NCBI RefSeq assembly: GCF_000158095.2
Contig: NZ_CM011002.1
Span: 1,317,228 to 1,381,227, forward strand
Source of the DNA: Roseibium alexandrii DFL-11
GTDB taxonomy: Bacteria > Pseudomonadota > Alphaproteobacteria > Rhizobiales > Stappiaceae
Reading direction: 5' to 3'
DNA length: 64,000 bases
Below are positions 18,157 to 26,877 of the stretch, one piece after another; the stretch's first letter is position 1, and each line of letters opens with the position of its first letter. The notes beneath the pieces were generated by a model that saw nothing but the letters and a program-made list of their open reading frames with translations, had not been told where the DNA came from and did not search any database. The translations under genes and the position numbers were made by a program.

Positions 18157-19629
18157 CTATTGAGGCATTGGAGGACCGCCAGCTTGGCCTTGTGCTTGAG
18201 CCTGTTGCTCAGCCATCAGCCGCTGTTGACGGGTCTGTTGCGCCTCTTGTTCAGTTTTCACTTTACCCGGCAGACCGAGACCAATCATGAAGGTCTTCAG
18301 CAGGTCAGGTATGTCAAGGTAGTCGAGGAAGTCAGGTGGAAGTGCCTGGAGTGTCTGCAACACTGTCTGGACACGCATCACATCCTTGTCCCGCTCAAGA
18401 GCCTCCAGACCAACCGTAAGAACCGGTTGCGTCATCTGAAGCACAGGCGGCAGCTGACCAGCAGCCATCATGGACGTCATAAGAGCCTCGATACGAGCGC
18501 TCATCATGTCCTGGGAGAGATACGAGTAGACGCCGCCGAGGACGCTTTCTAGCTCCTCTGCAATCATCCGGACTTCCTGCGCCGTCACACGCTCCGCGTT
18601 ACGGATCATGGACGAGGACAGAAGGAACGCTTGGGCAAGCTCTTGAGTGATCCTTGCGATCTCTTGCTGAGCGATCTGCATCCCGGTGACGTTCGCGAAC
18701 TGCTTGAGGTCAACGTCTTCCGGATTACCGGAAATCACGTCACCGTTCTTCGCCTCTGCGAAACGTTTCCGGAGGTTGCTGCCAGCAGCGTTCGGACGGA
18801 CCATAGTGATGTGTCGGGTCGCCATTGCGGAACCATCCACCATCGACTTGGACAACAGATCGAGATAGGTCAGATCGGAGAAATGTTCCTCGACCTTGCC
18901 GCGTCCGTAATCCTCACCCGGCACCGCGCTCCAGCGCAGCGGGTTGAAGGGGTTCGTAGGCGTAACGCCGCCCATCCCCTCAATGATCTGTCCTTCGACT
19001 TCCTGTTTAATCTCCCATCCATCTGGATGCCTCTTAGCGCAGGTAAAGATCTCAACGTCATCCTCTTGGGAAGCTTTGAGATAGCTCTGCGTCTGTTCAG
19101 GGAGTGAGGCTTTGTTGACTTTCTCGCGTAAAATCAGCTCGACCAGATTACCGGAGAGATCTCTCACCACAACGTACTGATCCAGGCGATACACACGGAT
19201 AGAGTTATCCGGCATGTACCGTTCAAGAGCGTTGCCGGTTGATACCAGCAGCTCAAGGGTCAGGCTTGTGGGCTTCCTCCAGGCTTTCTTCTCGATCTCC
19301 TTGGTGATCAGGTTCGTCGCCAAGGCAAAGCCCTTCTCAAGGTCAGGCGGGGCTTCCATTAGACCTTCTTGAAGAAGGAGTTCAGGAGGAACCTCAAGAC
19401 CGAAGAATGGCTGGCCCGTGGGGATAAACGCCACGAGCATTCGAGAAGCGAGGGTCACGACACACCTAGCGCCCAGTCCTTGATATGGCTGGGGGAGCTT
19501 GGAGGTCGCGTTATGACCCTCTGGGGGAAGCAGGGTTGGGATCGTCAATGCAGCGCAATCCCGCGCCCGTTTAAGAAATGGTTCTCGCTTAATCTGGAGG
19601 TTCTGATAACGCTCCTTCAGCGATTTCAT
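18157..19629 (-). CDS. Portal / head-to-tail connector (T7 gp8-like)
   Basis: 490 residues, close to the T7 connector length. Family-typical segments include RARDCAALTIPTLLPPEG near the N-terminus and GARCVVTLASRMLVAFIPTG after it, with a Gln/Ala-rich C-terminus. It forms the dodecameric portal where packaging starts and the tail attaches. Its ATG overlaps or abuts the stop of the preceding Pro-rich protein gene. Confidence 0.95.
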   Translation of the reverse strand: MKSLKERYQNLQIKREPFLKRARDCAALTIPTLLPPEGHNATSKLPQPYQGLGARCVVTLASRMLVAFIPTGQPFFGLEVPPELLLQEGLMEAPPDLEKGFALATNLITKEIEKKAWRKPTSLTLELLVSTGNALERYMPDNSIRVYRLDQYVVVRDLSGNLVELILREKVNKASLPEQTQSYLKASQEDDVEIFTCAKRHPDGWEIKQEVEGQIIEGMGGVTPTNPFNPLRWSAVPGEDYGRGKVEEHFSDLTYLDLLSKSMVDGSAMATRHITMVRPNAAGSNLRKRFAEAKNGDVISGNPEDVDLKQFANVTGMQIAQQEIARITQELAQAFLLSSSMIRNAERVTAQEVRMIAEELESVLGGVYSYLSQDMMSARIEALMTSMMAAGQLPPVLQMTQPVLTVGLEALERDKDVMRVQTVLQTLQALPPDFLDYLDIPDLLKTFMIGLGLPGKVKTEQEAQQTRQQRLMAEQQAQAQGQAGGPPMPQ

Positions 19630-19995
19630 TTAGAAGTCGATAAATAGTCCTGAAGACTGGTTGATGGCAGTGTTAACTGCTTTGGATTTCTTCTTGCTGG
19701 TCGTCTTCTTCGTCTTGTTCTCGTTCTTCACTCGAAGATCACCAGCATCTATTCGATCTTGGTCACGAGTTCCCATAATCGGGGCGTCCATGTCGAACTC
19801 GGATTCGTCGTACTCGACGCCCTTGTATTCTGGAACAGCGCCAATAGCCGACATATCGATCTCAGGAGCCGCGATGTTGATGTCCGGAAGGTTCAGTTCA
19901 GGAACCTTGAGTTCAGGCATCGGAGGCAACTCCGGAAGCTCCGGAGCCGGAGGCGGGTCTGGTGGACGTTGTACGTTGATTTTTGGTCTACCCAT
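19630..19995 (-). CDS. Proline-rich phage protein of unknown function
   Basis: 121 residues in three parts. The N-terminal Pro/Glu repeats (PPDPPPAPELPELPPMPEL) are followed by an acidic middle and a Lys/Thr/Ser-rich basic stretch (KTKKTTSKKKSKAV) before a hydrophobic end (GLFIDF). GAGGTG precedes the ATG. It sits in the head-gene block directly before the portal, so a minor virion or assembly role is plausible. I do not recognise the family. Confidence 0.7.
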   Translation of the reverse strand: MGRPKINVQRPPDPPPAPELPELPPMPELKVPELNLPDINIAAPEIDMSAIGAVPEYKGVEYDESEFDMDAPIMGTRDQDRIDAGDLRVKNENKTKKTTSKKKSKAVNTAINQSSGLFIDF

Positions 19996-20003
19996 TAATC
20001 ACC

Positions 20004-20453
20004 TCATTTCGGAATGAACACGCCAGCACCGCTGGACGCTTTGACCGGCGTAGATCCACCAGAACCAACCGAACGATCAGTCCTGAGTTTACCAGATCCT
20101 GAACTTAAACGGTTTCGACTGAGATCGGCGGTGTTGTTTGCCCGATCACGACGCCCCGCAGATGCGGCTTGGTTGATCTTGGCGTCTTTCTGAGCCTTCT
20201 TGATCTTGTTTAGCTCAGAGGTTCTGTTATGGATCACACTGAAAGCGTCATTCAGAGACAACCGGTATCGACCGATAGCTCCATTCAGCTGACCAATCTG
20301 TTGGTTCCTGCTGTTGATCTGGCTTGAGAGTGTGTTCGACATATCACCATACTGGATCTGCAGCTGGCCGAACTGATTTAGAATAGCTTGGTTGTGTTCA
20401 AGCACAGCCCCGTATCGGTTCTGGAGCTGCGCGTATTGTTCATAGATACTCAC
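20004..20453 (-). CDS. Gln/Asn-rich coiled-coil phage protein
   Basis: 149 residues. The first 85 are a Gln/Asn/Leu-rich helix (LQNRYGAVLEHNQAILNQFG), predicted coiled-coil. The rest is Ser/Arg/Gly-rich and disordered. GTG start with AAGG upstream. Position among the head genes suggests a structural or assembly protein, but no family is recognised. Confidence 0.7.
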   Translation of the reverse strand: MSIYEQYAQLQNRYGAVLEHNQAILNQFGQLQIQYGDMSNTLSSQINSRNQQIGQLNGAIGRYRLSLNDAFSVIHNRTSELNKIKKAQKDAKINQAASAGRRDRANNTADLSRNRLSSGSGKLRTDRSVGSGGSTPVKASSGAGVFIPK

Positions 20454-20455
20454 GG

Positions 20456-20848
20456 TTAACCTTCTCGTTCTATATCCAAGAATGACAGGTTTTCCGAGAC
20501 CTCTTCAGCTCCGAGCATGTGAGCTATTGCTTTTGTCACCGGGAGATAGTGTTCGATCATGAGGGTCTTGATGTTCAAGATCTCACACATGACGTGGAAC
20601 TTCTTTATCCCGGCTCGTGAAAGCCATCTTCCCCGGTAATGCGGGCTGACGGTTATGTGGAAGGACCACACCCCAGAAGCAACGTCCTGGGGCGCGAACC
20701 AAATGAAACCGACAGTATCGTCGCCGTTGTCTCCTCGTAATACGATGGAGGCAGCGATCTCTTCAGCTGTCCAAGGAAACGGATACTTCCACTCATGAAG
20801 ATAGCTCAGCATACGCCGAGGATTGTCTTCAAGACGTAGTTTGATCAT
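20456..20848 (-). CDS. GNAT-like acetyltransferase
   Basis: 130 residues with a GNAT-like layout: beta strands around VGFIWFAPQD and WSFHITVSPHYRGRW (the Y/HYRGRW stretch resembles the acetyl-CoA pyrophosphate loop, though it lacks a full Q/RxxGxG/A). An IKTLMIEHYLPVTKAIAHML segment follows. Small GNAT proteins occur near the head genes of many podophages, with unknown substrate. Start ATG overlaps the upstream gene; GAGG lies just before it. Confidence 0.6.
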   Translation of the reverse strand: MIKLRLEDNPRRMLSYLHEWKYPFPWTAEEIAASIVLRGDNGDDTVGFIWFAPQDVASGVWSFHITVSPHYRGRWLSRAGIKKFHVMCEILNIKTLMIEHYLPVTKAIAHMLGAEEVSENLSFLDIEREG

Positions 20849-21014
20849 CTTCCTCAGTTTGCCTTTTCAGTTCTTTGAGTTCATCGATCAGTTCACGCCG
20901 ACCGGCATAGCGATGAGCCTCTTCAGCTGTCTCGCCCTTACCGATACACTTGTTTGGGAACATCTTGTCGAGTTCCTCAATAAGTGTTGAACTGTCTAAT
21001 GGAAGTGTAATCAT
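20829..21014 (-). CDS. Small acidic phage protein
   Basis: 61 residues, highly charged and helical, with GRRELIDELKELKRQTEEDD near the C-terminus. A GAGAGGAAAATG start gives a strong ribosome site. A candidate phage promoter lies immediately upstream (21,021-21,047), making this the probable first gene of the head operon. No family recognised. Confidence 0.65.
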   Translation of the reverse strand: MITLPLDSSTLIEELDKMFPNKCIGKGETAEEAHRYAGRRELIDELKELKRQTEEDDQTTS

Positions 21015-21020
21015 TTTCCT

Positions 21021-21047
21021 CTCTTTGTCGGTAAGACCGATTTACTG
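21021..21047 (-). promoter_or_regulatory. Candidate T7-type phage promoter
   Basis: Minus strand reads CAGTAAATCGGTCTTACCG then ACAAAGAG. It agrees at about 18 of 26 positions with the repeats at 33,092 and 31,371 (CAGTAAGTCGGACCTATCG core). It lies between the thyX stop and the next ribosome site. Inferred from repetition and position. Confidence 0.45.
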
Positions 21048-21722
21048 TCAGGTGATGAGAGCTTTCCAGCTGACCGGGAACAACGGTTCGATGATCTCTC
21101 CGACCATCAAAGCGAGTTCTTGGATCTCCTCTTGAGAATGGGGATCCATCCGCTGCTTGTAGAAGCGGGCGTAGCTGGCAAGGTTGCCTGTCCAGATCCA
21201 CTGCACTTCAGCGCCCTGCGGGAGAACAAAGCGAGCCTGTTCAGGACACACACCCTGGCTGATCAAGTGATCATAGGTGTCAATCGCGTCCTCAACGGTC
21301 TTCGAGTAGAGTTTCTTGAAGATCGCTTGGTTCTTCGAGTAGAACGTGCCGCCAGACCCCTGCTTCTTGTTGTCAGCCTTCTTCCGCCACTTCTCAGGGA
21401 GGTAGACCTCCGGAGTGCTGGAGATGTAGCGGCGGCTCTCTTCGTTCTCAGTGAACCCGGCCTTGTGCTTGAAGCATTGTGTCCGGATCGGAACCGGCGC
21501 AGACATCCGGATCGTGATCGCTGTGTGGGCGAAGGGTGTCCAGTGGTTGTGTGTCGCCAGGTAGTTGATGAGCTTCTGGTCACGAGAAGCTAGAGCCTTC
21601 TCTGCAGGACCGTTGGTGTCCACACCTGAGTAGACCCATTCACTGGTCTTGTCGAAGCTGACCCGAGCAGCGTTCACGACACTCAGGTCGTCACCCATGT
21701 GATCGACGTATTCAGCTTTCAT
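21048..21722 (-). CDS. thyX: Flavin-dependent thymidylate synthase
   Basis: 224 residues. Methylates dUMP to dTMP using methylene-tetrahydrofolate, FAD and NADPH, feeding phage DNA synthesis. The ThyX signature is present as KHKAGFTENEESRRY, a variant of RHRxxSxNExSxRY with Lys for both outer Arg and one extra residue. NHWTPFAHTAITIRMSAPV (N-terminal) and GAEVQWIWTGNLASYARFY (C-terminal) also fit the family. GAGG lies 6 nt before the ATG, which overlaps the upstream gene by 11 nt. It works with the nearby nucleotide reductase, dNMP kinase and MazG-like genes. Confidence 0.9.
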   Translation of the reverse strand: MKAEYVDHMGDDLSVVNAARVSFDKTSEWVYSGVDTNGPAEKALASRDQKLINYLATHNHWTPFAHTAITIRMSAPVPIRTQCFKHKAGFTENEESRRYISSTPEVYLPEKWRKKADNKKQGSGGTFYSKNQAIFKKLYSKTVEDAIDTYDHLISQGVCPEQARFVLPQGAEVQWIWTGNLASYARFYKQRMDPHSQEEIQELALMVGEIIEPLFPVSWKALIT

Positions 21723-21954
21723 CAGGAACCTCTACGAATGCTTCAAGGATGTCATACTTGGCCAAGACCTCTTCGTCAGTCTCCCGACGATAGTTGGTCC
21801 AGAGAGGCGGTTTCTCGGGGTCGATTAGTGTCCGTCCCCTTGCGTAACGCAGCGCGGTTGCGTGGGATTGATAAACAGCAATGTCACACTTACTGTTTCC
21901 CTTAATACCGCCGAGCGGTTTGGATCGTGCGACCCATCCGATAGAGACCTTCAT
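21712..21954 (-). CDS. Small phage protein of unknown function
   Basis: 80 residues beginning MKVSIGWVARSKPLGGIKGN, mixed alpha/beta in appearance, acidic at the C-terminus. It fits tightly between PhoH (1 nt away) and thyX (11-nt overlap), so it is co-transcribed with nucleotide and stress genes. No motif is recognised. Confidence 0.65.
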   Translation of the reverse strand: MKVSIGWVARSKPLGGIKGNSKCDIAVYQSHATALRYARGRTLIDPEKPPLWTNYRRETDEEVLAKYDILEAFVEVPDES

Positions 21955-21955
21955 C

Positions 21956-22624
21956 TCAGTCCTCCCAATGCTTCACCCACTGCGCACAGATCCCCGACCG
22001 GACGATGTCCGTATGGTCGAAGTTGATCACGGCTGCAGGGATGGCGTGTTTGTAGACAGTCTCGATAGCCTTCTGGAGGCCGCTGTCGGACTTGATATCC
22101 TTCTGTCGAAGATCACCTGTAATGACGATCTGGCTCTCTTCACCGATCCTTGTGAGGATCATGTACATCTCAGAAGGGGTGAGGTTCTGCGCCTCGTCAA
22201 CGATGATGAAAGCATCATCGAAACTGCGACCGCGCATTGTCTCGAACGGGACAACCTCAATGTTGCCTCGTTTGATGTTGGTGTCGATTGCTCCCTGACC
22301 ACCCATACGGACGGACATGGTCTCAAGGAACGGGATAACCCACGGGGCCATCTTCTCTTCAAGAGTCCCAGGGAAGAACCCTAAGGACGGCCCAGCTGGT
22401 ACGTTCGGTCTGGTCAGGACCACCTTGCTGACTTGGTTGTTCATCAGCAGATCACCGGCATAAGCGGCGGGAAGGAATGTCTTGCCAGTACCGGCAGGAC
22501 CAATCGCAAAGACCTGAGGCGAGGACCGCAAAGCATCCAAGTACATCTGTTGCTTCGAGGTCTTAGGGAGGAGCGGCGGAACCTGAGGCCCCACCTTCTC
22601 CCGATACTTGCTGCGCTTTCCCAA
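21956..22624 (-). CDS. PhoH-like P-loop ATPase
   Basis: 222 residues. Walker A is GPAGTGKTFLPAAYAG (residues about 42-50) and Walker B is DDAFIIVDEAQNLTP. ITGDLRQKD matches a helicase-like motif. PhoH proteins are RNA-binding ATPases of unclear role that are very common in marine phages, sometimes linked to phosphate stress. The start is TTG right after the stop of the small membrane protein upstream, with a G-rich ribosome site. Confidence 0.9.
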   Translation of the reverse strand: MGKRSKYREKVGPQVPPLLPKTSKQQMYLDALRSSPQVFAIGPAGTGKTFLPAAYAGDLLMNNQVSKVVLTRPNVPAGPSLGFFPGTLEEKMAPWVIPFLETMSVRMGGQGAIDTNIKRGNIEVVPFETMRGRSFDDAFIIVDEAQNLTPSEMYMILTRIGEESQIVITGDLRQKDIKSDSGLQKAIETVYKHAIPAAVINFDHTDIVRSGICAQWVKHWED

Positions 22625-22813
22625 TCAGATCCACCCCATGATCGCGCCAATGACCATCAGCGGGACACCGGCCAATCGAAGGATGAACTCGTTCGTCGCC
22701 ATCTCAGCGTAGTCGTTGAACAGGGCGATCAGGTTATACACGTAGCCGAGGAGGCCGAGGATGATCAGGACGCAGAAAGTGACGAACGCGCCGACGGATA
22801 GAAACAATTTCAC
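22625..22813 (-). CDS. Small two-helix membrane protein
   Basis: 62 residues: a hydrophobic helix (residues 4-28, FLSVGAFVTFCVLIILGLLG), a short polar turn and a second hydrophobic helix (residues 45-62). GTG start with a strong GGAGGAAT ribosome site. It follows the terminator after the reductase gene and precedes phoH. Role unknown. Confidence 0.65.
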   Translation of the reverse strand: MKLFLSVGAFVTFCVLIILGLLGYVYNLIALFNDYAEMATNEFILRLAGVPLMVIGAIMGWI

Positions 22814-22832
22814 GAGGTATTCCTCCTTGAAC

Positions 22833-22868
22833 GAAAGAAAAAGGCCGCAGCACCGAAGCGCCGCGACC
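22833..22868 (-). terminator. Intrinsic terminator after the ribonucleotide reductase gene
   Basis: Minus strand: GGTCGCGGC-GCTTCGGT-GCTGCGGCC, a 9-bp stem with two wobble pairs, then TTTTTCTTTC. It closes the DNA-metabolism operon. Confidence 0.85.
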
Positions 22869-22894
22869 CGTTAAGGCTGCAGATTGTGAGTGGG

Positions 22895-25009
22895 TTAGCG
22901 GACCGGACAGGCCCCGGTTGAACAGCCACCAGCGTCCATCTCGTGGAGACTGTTGGCCTGATCGATATCGACTTCCTTGAGACCCGCGACGTACTTCACG
23001 AACTCTTCTTCCGAGACCACCTCTTGAGGCAGGTACGGATAACCGAGGTCTTCAGCTGTCTTGGTCACGTCCTGGCGCAAGAGCCAGGAGACGCCAACGT
23101 AGGTGTCCCAGTTCTCGAAGAGCCAATCGACGATCTCAGGGATCTCTTCGACCCGGTAGCTGACGGTGATCGAACAGTTGTGATCGACGTAGTTGTCCAT
23201 GAGCAGCTTGTAGCGCTCCAGCTGAGACACAGCGGACTCGTTGTCGATCAGGAGACCGTTGACCTCGTCGAACTTCACCCCGTCGTTGACAACAGGGAGA
23301 GCAGCCAGAACCCCGTCGCTTGCATAAGGATCATCGAATACGCGATACCCAGCATCCCGTAGGAGAGGAACAAGGGGATCTTCCTTCGAGAAGCGGACGT
23401 TGTTGATGATGTATTTCGCAATGGGACGGTGTACTCCTTCAGAGGTGTCCATGATCTTGCCGAGGGTGCCGGATGGCTTGACCGTTGTGGTGGCCTTGGA
23501 GAGCGGTAGACCGAGTTCATCGGCCATTGTGGTCACACCCTCTTGGGCGTAGTAACGACAGTGTCCGAGAATGATGTCCGGACGTTTGTGGCTACCTCCG
23601 TCAATCCACTTCACGATCCCTGTAAGACCAACACCGGTCAGTCGTAGGAACTCGTTCAGCTCATGCCAGCTGTCCGACAAGACACCGTCACGGAGGTTGA
23701 CACAGGTCTGGCGATAGTTCGCCCGAGCGGCCAGATAGATCGCGTACCAGAGACCGCCTTCATCCCCGATGAACTTCGCCATATCCACCTCGACGAGGTT
23801 ACAGAATGACTTGTCCCCCAAGAGGATCTCAGCGCACGGATTACAGCCCTTGAACCAACCGCCACGAGCCTTCGCAGCAGCTGCGTTGATGAAGCCCGGT
23901 TCGGATCCACCAGCGTCCACCATCATCTGGAAGAGACCTTTGATCTCCAGCTTGGTGGGCTTCTCCCAGAACAGCAGGGAGTTGTTGGACTGAGCGCGTT
24001 GTGGGTTCCAATACGCACCTTTCTCAGTGATCTCTCGGATAAACTCCTCGTACGCTTCACCGAAGCAGTCCTCTGGAAATTCAACCAAAGATCCGTCTGG
24101 CCATTTCCATGAGTAGTGGTTCTTCTTCGCGACAGCGAAGTCGAGAGCCTCAGGATCGCTTGACGGCATCACGCAGATCTCTGCCGACCGGCGCGAAGAC
24201 AACGTGGTCCCGAGCCAGTTCATGATGTCCATGATGTCGATCTTGGTCAGGAGCTGACCGGCGCGGCGGTTGAGGATGTTGCAGATCTCGAAAAGAGCCT
24301 TGGAGAAGGTCTCGTCACCACTGGAAATCCAGCCGTAGCCCTTCAGTCGTTCACCGGCTGAGCGGATCTGAGTGAAGTCTAGGACGATCTTATCGACCTT
24401 CTTCTTCATCCGCAGGATCTTGCCAGGGACTTTCGCCCAGGCTTCAGCGCTGTCACCGATCTGGATAAACCAGATCTCCTTGCCGTCGTTGTCCACGTAG
24501 GAGTGTTCAACGTTGTGTTCGACGCCCTTCGGATCACCTTTCACCTTCTGTGAGCGGAGGATCTCGATCTCGACCGGATCAGTGAAGCCAGACAATGTCC
24601 CGTCGATTGGCTCGAAGCCGACACCACAGCCTTGCAGCAGCAGCCAGAAGGCGTCCACGACATCAAAGACGTTCCTCACTTGCGTGAACGAGCAGTTGAA
24701 CTGCGAGGCTTCGCGGCTCTTGGCGACTTCGGTGCCACCCAGCCAGAGGGTTCGGCCAGACACACTCACCTTGCGGTCGAGCATCAGCTGCTTCAGTTCG
24801 AGCAGCTCGTTAAGCTCGTCTTGGGTCAGGACAGAGAACGGGTCATTACCATCGCCGCCCTTGGCGCGAGCCCAGAGCCACGCTTGGTGCATCATCACCC
24901 GGTCAACAGTCATGTCCCAGGTTTCAAAGGCCGTCCCTGCATCGTTCAAAGGACGGTTGTACGTGCGCCGCGTAATGAGCTGCGCCCGGAAAGAAGGTTG
25001 GTGTGTCAT
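22895..25009 (-). CDS. nrdJ: Adenosylcobalamin-dependent (class II) ribonucleotide reductase
   Basis: 704 residues, near the length of monomeric class II enzymes such as Lactobacillus RTPR. Reduces ribonucleotides to deoxyribonucleotides using coenzyme B12. Visible features: SQFNCSF (N-terminal redox cysteine), GCGVGFEPIDG, NPCAEILLGDKSFCN (active-site cysteine region), TTTVKPSGTLGKI (substrate loop), and a C-terminal GGCSTGACPVR redox pair. AGGAATAC precedes the ATG. Class II reductases are frequent in roseophages and other marine podophages. A terminator follows. Confidence 0.92.
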   Translation of the reverse strand: MTHQPSFRAQLITRRTYNRPLNDAGTAFETWDMTVDRVMMHQAWLWARAKGGDGNDPFSVLTQDELNELLELKQLMLDRKVSVSGRTLWLGGTEVAKSREASQFNCSFTQVRNVFDVVDAFWLLLQGCGVGFEPIDGTLSGFTDPVEIEILRSQKVKGDPKGVEHNVEHSYVDNDGKEIWFIQIGDSAEAWAKVPGKILRMKKKVDKIVLDFTQIRSAGERLKGYGWISSGDETFSKALFEICNILNRRAGQLLTKIDIMDIMNWLGTTLSSRRSAEICVMPSSDPEALDFAVAKKNHYSWKWPDGSLVEFPEDCFGEAYEEFIREITEKGAYWNPQRAQSNNSLLFWEKPTKLEIKGLFQMMVDAGGSEPGFINAAAAKARGGWFKGCNPCAEILLGDKSFCNLVEVDMAKFIGDEGGLWYAIYLAARANYRQTCVNLRDGVLSDSWHELNEFLRLTGVGLTGIVKWIDGGSHKRPDIILGHCRYYAQEGVTTMADELGLPLSKATTTVKPSGTLGKIMDTSEGVHRPIAKYIINNVRFSKEDPLVPLLRDAGYRVFDDPYASDGVLAALPVVNDGVKFDEVNGLLIDNESAVSQLERYKLLMDNYVDHNCSITVSYRVEEIPEIVDWLFENWDTYVGVSWLLRQDVTKTAEDLGYPYLPQEVVSEEEFVKYVAGLKEVDIDQANSLHEMDAGGCSTGACPVR

Positions 25010-25031
25010 GTATTCCTAGAAAAGTTGGAGG

Positions 25032-25481
25032 TCAGTTGGTCGCTGCAGGTTTCGCCATCGGACCAAAGAGGAACTCACGGATCGTCTGTTCAGCCGGGAC
25101 GTAGTTCGGACCTTTGAGGATCTTGCCGTCATCGCGGCGGATCGGGTTTCCATCGTCATCGAGCTTGGAGAGGTTGCTCTCATCCACGAACTGGAAGACC
25201 TGTTGACGCATCTCGGTGTTGTGGCCGCAGAGGTTCTCCAGAACGAAGGCAATCGCCTCAAGCTGGACCATCCGCTTAACCGGGACGGAGTCTTCACCTG
25301 ACGCCAGGATGTACCCGGTCATGACGTATTCGACGTCAGCGAGTTCCTTGGCGAGGTTGACGACAGCCTCACGGACTTCAGCCAGTTCTTCAGCAATCAG
25401 CTTGTCCCACAGTGCGGGATCCTGGCTGGCTTCGAAGGTGGTCATGAAGTTGCGGAGTGCGTTGATTTTTTCCTGGTTCAT
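25032..25481 (-). CDS. MazG-like / phosphoribosyl-ATP pyrophosphohydrolase-type NTPase
   Basis: 149 residues. Helical N-terminal half with the ExxE...ExxD metal-binding pattern (LIAEELAEVREAV, then AKELADVEYVMTG). The C-terminal segment SNLSKLDDDGNPIRRDDG plus KGPNYVPAEQ is typical of this phage family. It probably hydrolyses (d)NTPs to monophosphates. Its ATG overlaps the dNMP kinase stop (TAATG). Part of the nucleotide-metabolism run. Confidence 0.8.
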   Translation of the reverse strand: MNQEKINALRNFMTTFEASQDPALWDKLIAEELAEVREAVVNLAKELADVEYVMTGYILASGEDSVPVKRMVQLEAIAFVLENLCGHNTEMRQQVFQFVDESNLSKLDDDGNPIRRDDGKILKGPNYVPAEQTIREFLFGPMAKPAATN

Positions 25482-26080
25482 TAATAGCCCATAGATGCGC
25501 GGACCTTGGACCGGAGTTGGTCAAGGGTGCCGTCGTTGAAGAGATGAAAGTCGAAATCGTAGGCGTGTAGACCTGCTTCACTCTCGTGAGAACGTGAGTC
25601 CAAGAGAGTAATGTCCGGTCGGATAACCTTGATGGCGTCTCCACCCATTTGCTTGATCAACCCAAGCTCATTCGGGAAACGCATGTCATCAACAACGACC
25701 GGCAGACCGCGTGATCGGAGAGACTTGATCTGGTCATGGGCGACCTTAATCCAGAGATCCTGATGGATATGATTTCGGCCCCATTCAGTCCCGAGTGTCT
25801 GCATGAGACGACGAGGTGTGAGTTCTCCCCAGCCAGGGATCGGCTCCTCTTTAAGAGACCCTTCGACCATTTCTTCAGGGTCGAAACCAATGTATCCAAG
25901 AAACACACGGGTCATCTCTTTGAGACACCCGGCGAACTTCACCAGGGTGAACCCGTATTCCTCGACAAGAACCTTTGCGACCTCGCTCTTGCCCGATCCC
26001 ATGACCGGGCTGTAGAGAGCGATGAGATCAGGTTCAGTCTGGAACAGCTCCGGCTGGTCTACGCTGTCGTTCCGTTCCAC
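25481..26080 (-). CDS. Deoxynucleoside monophosphate kinase
   Basis: About 199 residues from the GTG at 26080. Phosphorylates dNMPs released by host DNA breakdown so they can be reused. P-loop SPVMGSGKSEVAKVL lies near residues 25-33; FGRNH-like TEWGRNHIHQDLW and VVVDDMRFPNE follow the family. The open frame continues upstream to 26377, but that part only shadows the exonuclease gene. The GTG overlaps the exonuclease end by 22 nt, with no strong ribosome site, so the exact start is uncertain. Confidence 0.75.
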   Translation of the reverse strand: MERNDSVDQPELFQTEPDLIALYSPVMGSGKSEVAKVLVEEYGFTLVKFAGCLKEMTRVFLGYIGFDPEEMVEGSLKEEPIPGWGELTPRRLMQTLGTEWGRNHIHQDLWIKVAHDQIKSLRSRGLPVVVDDMRFPNELGLIKQMGGDAIKVIRPDITLLDSRSHESEAGLHAYDFDFHLFNDGTLDQLRSKVRASMGY

Positions 26081-26877
26081 AGCTTGATCTGCTTCGTGTC
26101 CCAATCGTAATCTCCATGTCTGAGGATCCGAGCGACGAGTGATTGCAGCGATAAGTCCGCCTCGCTCATGCCCGATTTGTTTGCGTAATCGACCATCGAC
26201 TCCCAGACGGAACACGGACCTCCCTTGACCCAGTTGGTCTTGGACTTGCCCTTGTTCTTTCCGCGAGAGATCGTCTTGGTTTCTTTGAGAAGTCGATGAG
26301 GGTTCGCGAGGATCTCTTGAGCCTTCGCTGGACCGACGCCTGGGATGCCGGTGTATCCATCGACAGTGTCCCCGCACATGGTCTGCTTGAGGTGAAACTC
26401 ATCAGCGTACCGTGTGTTGATCTTCCGGGGTTTCTTGTCTTTCGTGGGGTTGAAGAGGTAGCCAGGACAGGAATGGAGATCCTTGTCTATGGTGACACCA
26501 ACGAAGGTTCGCTTAGGCGATCCCATCATGATGCCGATGATGTCGTCAGCTTCCAGCTTGGGCTGACGGAGAACCTCGTACTCATCCTCCAGGGCGTTGA
26601 CCGCAGCGAGGTAAGCCTCAGGCTTCTCTCCGGTTCGGTTGGCCTTGTAGGTAGGCAGGAGTGTCTTGCGGAAGTTCTCGTCACCGGAGAAGCAGCAGAT
26701 CGCTTCCTTACATCCAGCGGCTTTCATCCAATCTTCAGCGATGCGGAGGGCATCTTCGACTGCTTTTTCGGGGGAGACAGTGAGACCCTCCTGTCCGTCT
26801 CCCCAGTCGATGTCGTTTTGAGCTGCTACCGACGCCCGATAGGCGACGATGTCAGCGTCAAGAAGGGCGATTGACAT
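26059..26877 (-). CDS. 5'-3' exonuclease (T7 gp6 / FEN-type)
   Basis: 272 residues from the ATG at 26877 (MSIALLDADIVAYRAS). Removes RNA primers and degrades host DNA. Metal-binding features of the FEN fold: LLDADIVAYR, FSGDENFRKTLLPTYKANR, LEADDIIGIMM, VTIDKDLH, and the helix-hairpin-helix DTVDGYTGIPGVGPAKAQEI. A TTG start at 26916 would add 13 residues that look like read-in from the amidase gene. It overlaps the amidase gene by 20 nt. Confidence 0.88.
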   Translation of the reverse strand: MSIALLDADIVAYRASVAAQNDIDWGDGQEGLTVSPEKAVEDALRIAEDWMKAAGCKEAICCFSGDENFRKTLLPTYKANRTGEKPEAYLAAVNALEDEYEVLRQPKLEADDIIGIMMGSPKRTFVGVTIDKDLHSCPGYLFNPTKDKKPRKINTRYADEFHLKQTMCGDTVDGYTGIPGVGPAKAQEILANPHRLLKETKTISRGKNKGKSKTNWVKGGPCSVWESMVDYANKSGMSEADLSLQSLVARILRHGDYDWDTKQIKLWNGTTA

